This document shows positions 62,630 through 64,000 of a stretch of 64,000 bases of DNA, in pieces. Under the pieces are notes generated by a model, which was given only the letters and a program-made list of their open reading frames with translations, had not been told where the DNA came from and did not search any database. The stretch is from positions 62,001 to 126,000 of the forward strand of contig JAPZTL010000004.1 of NCBI GenBank assembly GCA_027532825.1, read 5' to 3'. This DNA is from Silanimonas sp021297925 (GTDB taxonomy: Bacteria; Pseudomonadota; Gammaproteobacteria; Xanthomonadales; Xanthomonadaceae). The position numbers and the translations under genes were made by a program. How positions within the stretch are numbered: position 1 is the stretch's first letter; each line of letters begins with the position of its first letter.

Positions 62630-62660
62630 GGAAACGACGAAACCCGCCTCGCGGCGGGTT
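62630..62660 (-). terminator. Rho-independent-type terminator of tsf, possibly bidirectional
   Basis: Perfect stem AACCCGCC-TCGC-GGCGGGTT (62641-62660) between convergent tsf and AIM24 genes. On the minus strand the stem is followed by TCGTCGTTTC, U-rich for this genome. On the plus strand the tail (CCGTGG) is poor, so the tsf direction is favoured. Confidence 0.75.
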
Positions 62661-62703
62661 CCGTGGATCCCCAGGCGGGTGCCGGGGGCGATGGTGCTTC
62701 CGA

Positions 62704-63576
62704 TCAGACCTGCATGGCCTTCGCCACTTCGGCGCGATAGTCCTCGACGACCTTCTCGATGCCCTCGCCGACGGCGATGCGGGCCATCGACACCATCTCG
62801 GCGCCGGCGGCCTTCAGGGCGGCCTCGACGGTGATGTTGGTGTCCATGACGTAGGCCTGGCCGGTCAGCGTGTTCTCGTTGACGATCTTCGCCACCTTGC
62901 CGGCGATGATCTTCTCGAGGATGTCGGCCGGCTTGTTCTTGTCCTTCTCCGGCATCTTGGCGAGCTCGATTTCCTTTTCCTTCGCCAGGAACTCGGCCGG
63001 CACGTGCGCGGCGGTCATGAACGGCGGGTTCATCGCCGCGACGTGCATGGCGATGCCGCGCGCCAGCTCCTCGTTGCCGCCCTTCAGCTCGACCAGCACG
63101 CCGATCTTGCCGCCGTGGATGTAGGCGCCGACGGTGTGGCCGCCGTCCACGCGCACGAGGCGGCGGACCTGGACGTTCTCGCCGATCTTGGCGATCAGCA
63201 GAGCGCGGGCTTCCTCGACGGTCACGTCGCCGAGTTTGACGGCCTTCAGGGCCTCGACGTCGGCGGCTCCGGAATCCAGCGCGGCCTTGGCGACGCCGTC
63301 GGTGTAGGCGACGAAGTGGGCGTCCTTGGCGACGAAGTCGGTCTCGGAATTGACCTCGACCAGCACGGCCTTGCCGCCGGCGGCGGCCATGGCGATGCGG
63401 CCTTCGGCGGCCACGCGGCCGGCCTTCTTGTCGGCCTTGGCGAGACCCGTCTTGCGCAGGTACTCCATCGCGGCCTCGATGTCGCCGCCGTTCTCGGCGA
63501 GCGCCTTCTTGCACTCCATCATGCCGGCGCCGGAGCGCTCACGCAGGTCCTTGACGAGCGAAGCGGTGATTTCCAT
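62704..63576 (-). CDS. tsf: Elongation factor Ts
   Basis: Nucleotide-exchange factor of 290 residues for EF-Tu. The N-terminal UBA-like LVKDLRERSGAGMMECKKALAENGGDIEAAMEYLRK, the core VLVEVNSETDFVAKD and HVAAMNPPF are all standard. AGAGG lies five bases before the ATG. It follows rpsB after a hairpin-rich 150-base spacer. Confidence 0.98.
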   Translation of the reverse strand: MEITASLVKDLRERSGAGMMECKKALAENGGDIEAAMEYLRKTGLAKADKKAGRVAAEGRIAMAAAGGKAVLVEVNSETDFVAKDAHFVAYTDGVAKAALDSGAADVEALKAVKLGDVTVEEARALLIAKIGENVQVRRLVRVDGGHTVGAYIHGGKIGVLVELKGGNEELARGIAMHVAAMNPPFMTAAHVPAEFLAKEKEIELAKMPEKDKNKPADILEKIIAGKVAKIVNENTLTGQAYVMDTNITVEAALKAAGAEMVSMARIAVGEGIEKVVEDYRAEVAKAMQV

Positions 63577-63604
63577 GGGGAACCTCTTGGTGTCTGGATG
63601 CGGT

Positions 63605-63712
63605 CGCGGCCGACCTGGGGCCGGCCGCGGGGTGTTCGGAGGTGCGGCCCGCGATCATGCGCGGGCCGCATTGCGGCCAGGCGACGGCGGGGCCGGGGCC
63701 CGGTGCCGTCGC
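63605..63712 (-). repeat. Three GC-rich hairpins in the rpsB-tsf spacer
   Basis: 63605-63629 (CGCGGCCG arms, nine-base loop), 63643-63670 (TGCGGCCCGCG arms, 11 perfect pairs, six-base loop) and 63681-63712 (GCGACGGC arms). On the minus strand they follow the rpsB stop and precede the tsf ribosome site. No U-run. They may attenuate, terminate partly or protect rpsB mRNA ends. Confidence 0.5.
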
Positions 63713-63726
63713 TGGCGCGTCAGGGC

Positions 63727-64000
63727 TTACTCGCCGTCGTTCTCGGCGGTGGCGCGGCCGCTGCCGTTGCCACGGCGCGGGGCGCCCTTCTTGGCCGGCG
63801 GACGACGGTCGTTGCGCGGCTTGTCGTTGCGCGGACGGCGGTTGTCGGCTTCCTTCGCGATCGGGTTGCCTTCGGCGTCGAGCTCGACGAACTCGTCGTC
63901 ACCGGCGTTGGCCTGGATTGGGGCGGCAGCCTTGCCTTCCAGCACGGCGTCGGCCACGGCGCGGGTGTAGAGCTGCACGGCGCGGATGGCGTCGTCGTTG
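63727..64000 (-). CDS. rpsB: 30S ribosomal protein S2, C-terminal part; 5' end off the right edge
   Basis: Only the last 91 residues are visible. NDDAIRAVQLYTRAVADAVLEGKAAA matches the C-terminal helix of S2; the gene order before tsf confirms it. A tail of about 60 residues extends past the usual end: an acidic part (DDEFVELDAEGNPIA) followed by a basic stretch with repeated RND (RPRNDKPRNDRRPP) and a Gly/Ser/Arg end. The start lies beyond the window. Confidence 0.95.
   Translation of the reverse strand, partial: NDDAIRAVQLYTRAVADAVLEGKAAAPIQANAGDDEFVELDAEGNPIAKEADNRRPRNDKPRNDRRPPAKKGAPRRGNGSGRATAENDGE

Noticed and set aside
1..64000. Mobile elements, CRISPR arrays, tRNA or rRNA genes
   Set aside because: No transposase, integrase, regular spaced repeats or cloverleaf-like segments were seen; the gaps between genes are too short for most of these.

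Overview
This is a GC-rich chromosomal window from a gammaproteobacterium, most likely of the Xanthomonadales/Lysobacterales. The evidence is the conserved gene orders: rpsB-tsf-pyrH-frr-uppS-cdsA-dxr-rseP-bamA-lpxD-fabZ-lpxA-lpxB-rnhB-dnaE-accA; leuS-lptE-holA-nadD-rsfS-rlmH; and maf-rng-yhdP-tldD-(darP)-pmbA. There is no skp between bamA and lpxD. The window also carries secreted peptidases, a DPP7-type S46 peptidase and a DUF885 protein, of the kind common in that order. I see no phage, insertion sequence, CRISPR array, tRNA or rRNA gene. Coding density is very high and many neighbours overlap as ATGA, GTGA, TTGA or TGATG.

Layout. 1-21.6 kb is an accessory and housekeeping mix: a truncated tdh; a membrane EAL protein with a degenerate GGDEF domain; an exported S46 dipeptidyl-peptidase followed by a beta-CASP metallo-beta-lactamase; a PilZ protein beside pyrC and an SGNH hydrolase; an exported Mn-type superoxide dismutase; and a leftward run of a Ser/Thr kinase-SUMF1 fusion, DUF502, VUT transporter, a cysteine-free thioredoxin-like protein, DUF885, a DJ-1/PfpI protein and a membrane protein. 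A DUF4442 protein, GST, CnoX-like thioredoxin and exported amidohydrolase follow. 21.8-27.6 kb is the leuS-to-rlmH block. 27.6-30.7 kb is a large propeller-sensor diguanylate cyclase on the opposite strand. 30.7-40.1 kb is maf-rng-yhdP-tldD, then darP (opposite strand) and pmbA, followed by a DUF4870 membrane protein.

40.6-64 kb is almost entirely leftward. From right to left it holds translation (rpsB, tsf), UMP kinase, ribosome recycling, undecaprenyl-PP and CDP-DAG synthesis, Dxr, RseP, BamA, the lipid A genes with fabZ, rnhB, a small uncharacterised frame, dnaE, accA, a porin with a small phosphate-binding-type protein, tilS, xseB and ispA. This block builds isoprenoid carriers, phospholipid precursors, lipid A and the outer-membrane assembly machine alongside translation and replication genes. 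An AIM24-family gene is inserted on the opposite strand between tsf and pyrH, and the porin pair sits between accA and tilS.

Regulatory signals. A recurring -10-like hexamer (TATACT, TAGACT or a close variant in GC-rich flanks) lies 26-55 bases upstream of many starts. Several perfect GC-rich hairpins lie just after stop codons, but only the one after tsf has a U-rich tail. Three c-di-GMP modules (EAL, PilZ, GGEEF) occur in the first 31 kb. No clearly new multi-gene system is evident. The most interesting items are the Ser-for-Cys thioredoxin-like protein, the kinase-SUMF1/DUF502/VUT coupled genes, the AIM24 insertion, the porin cassette and the small frame before dnaE.
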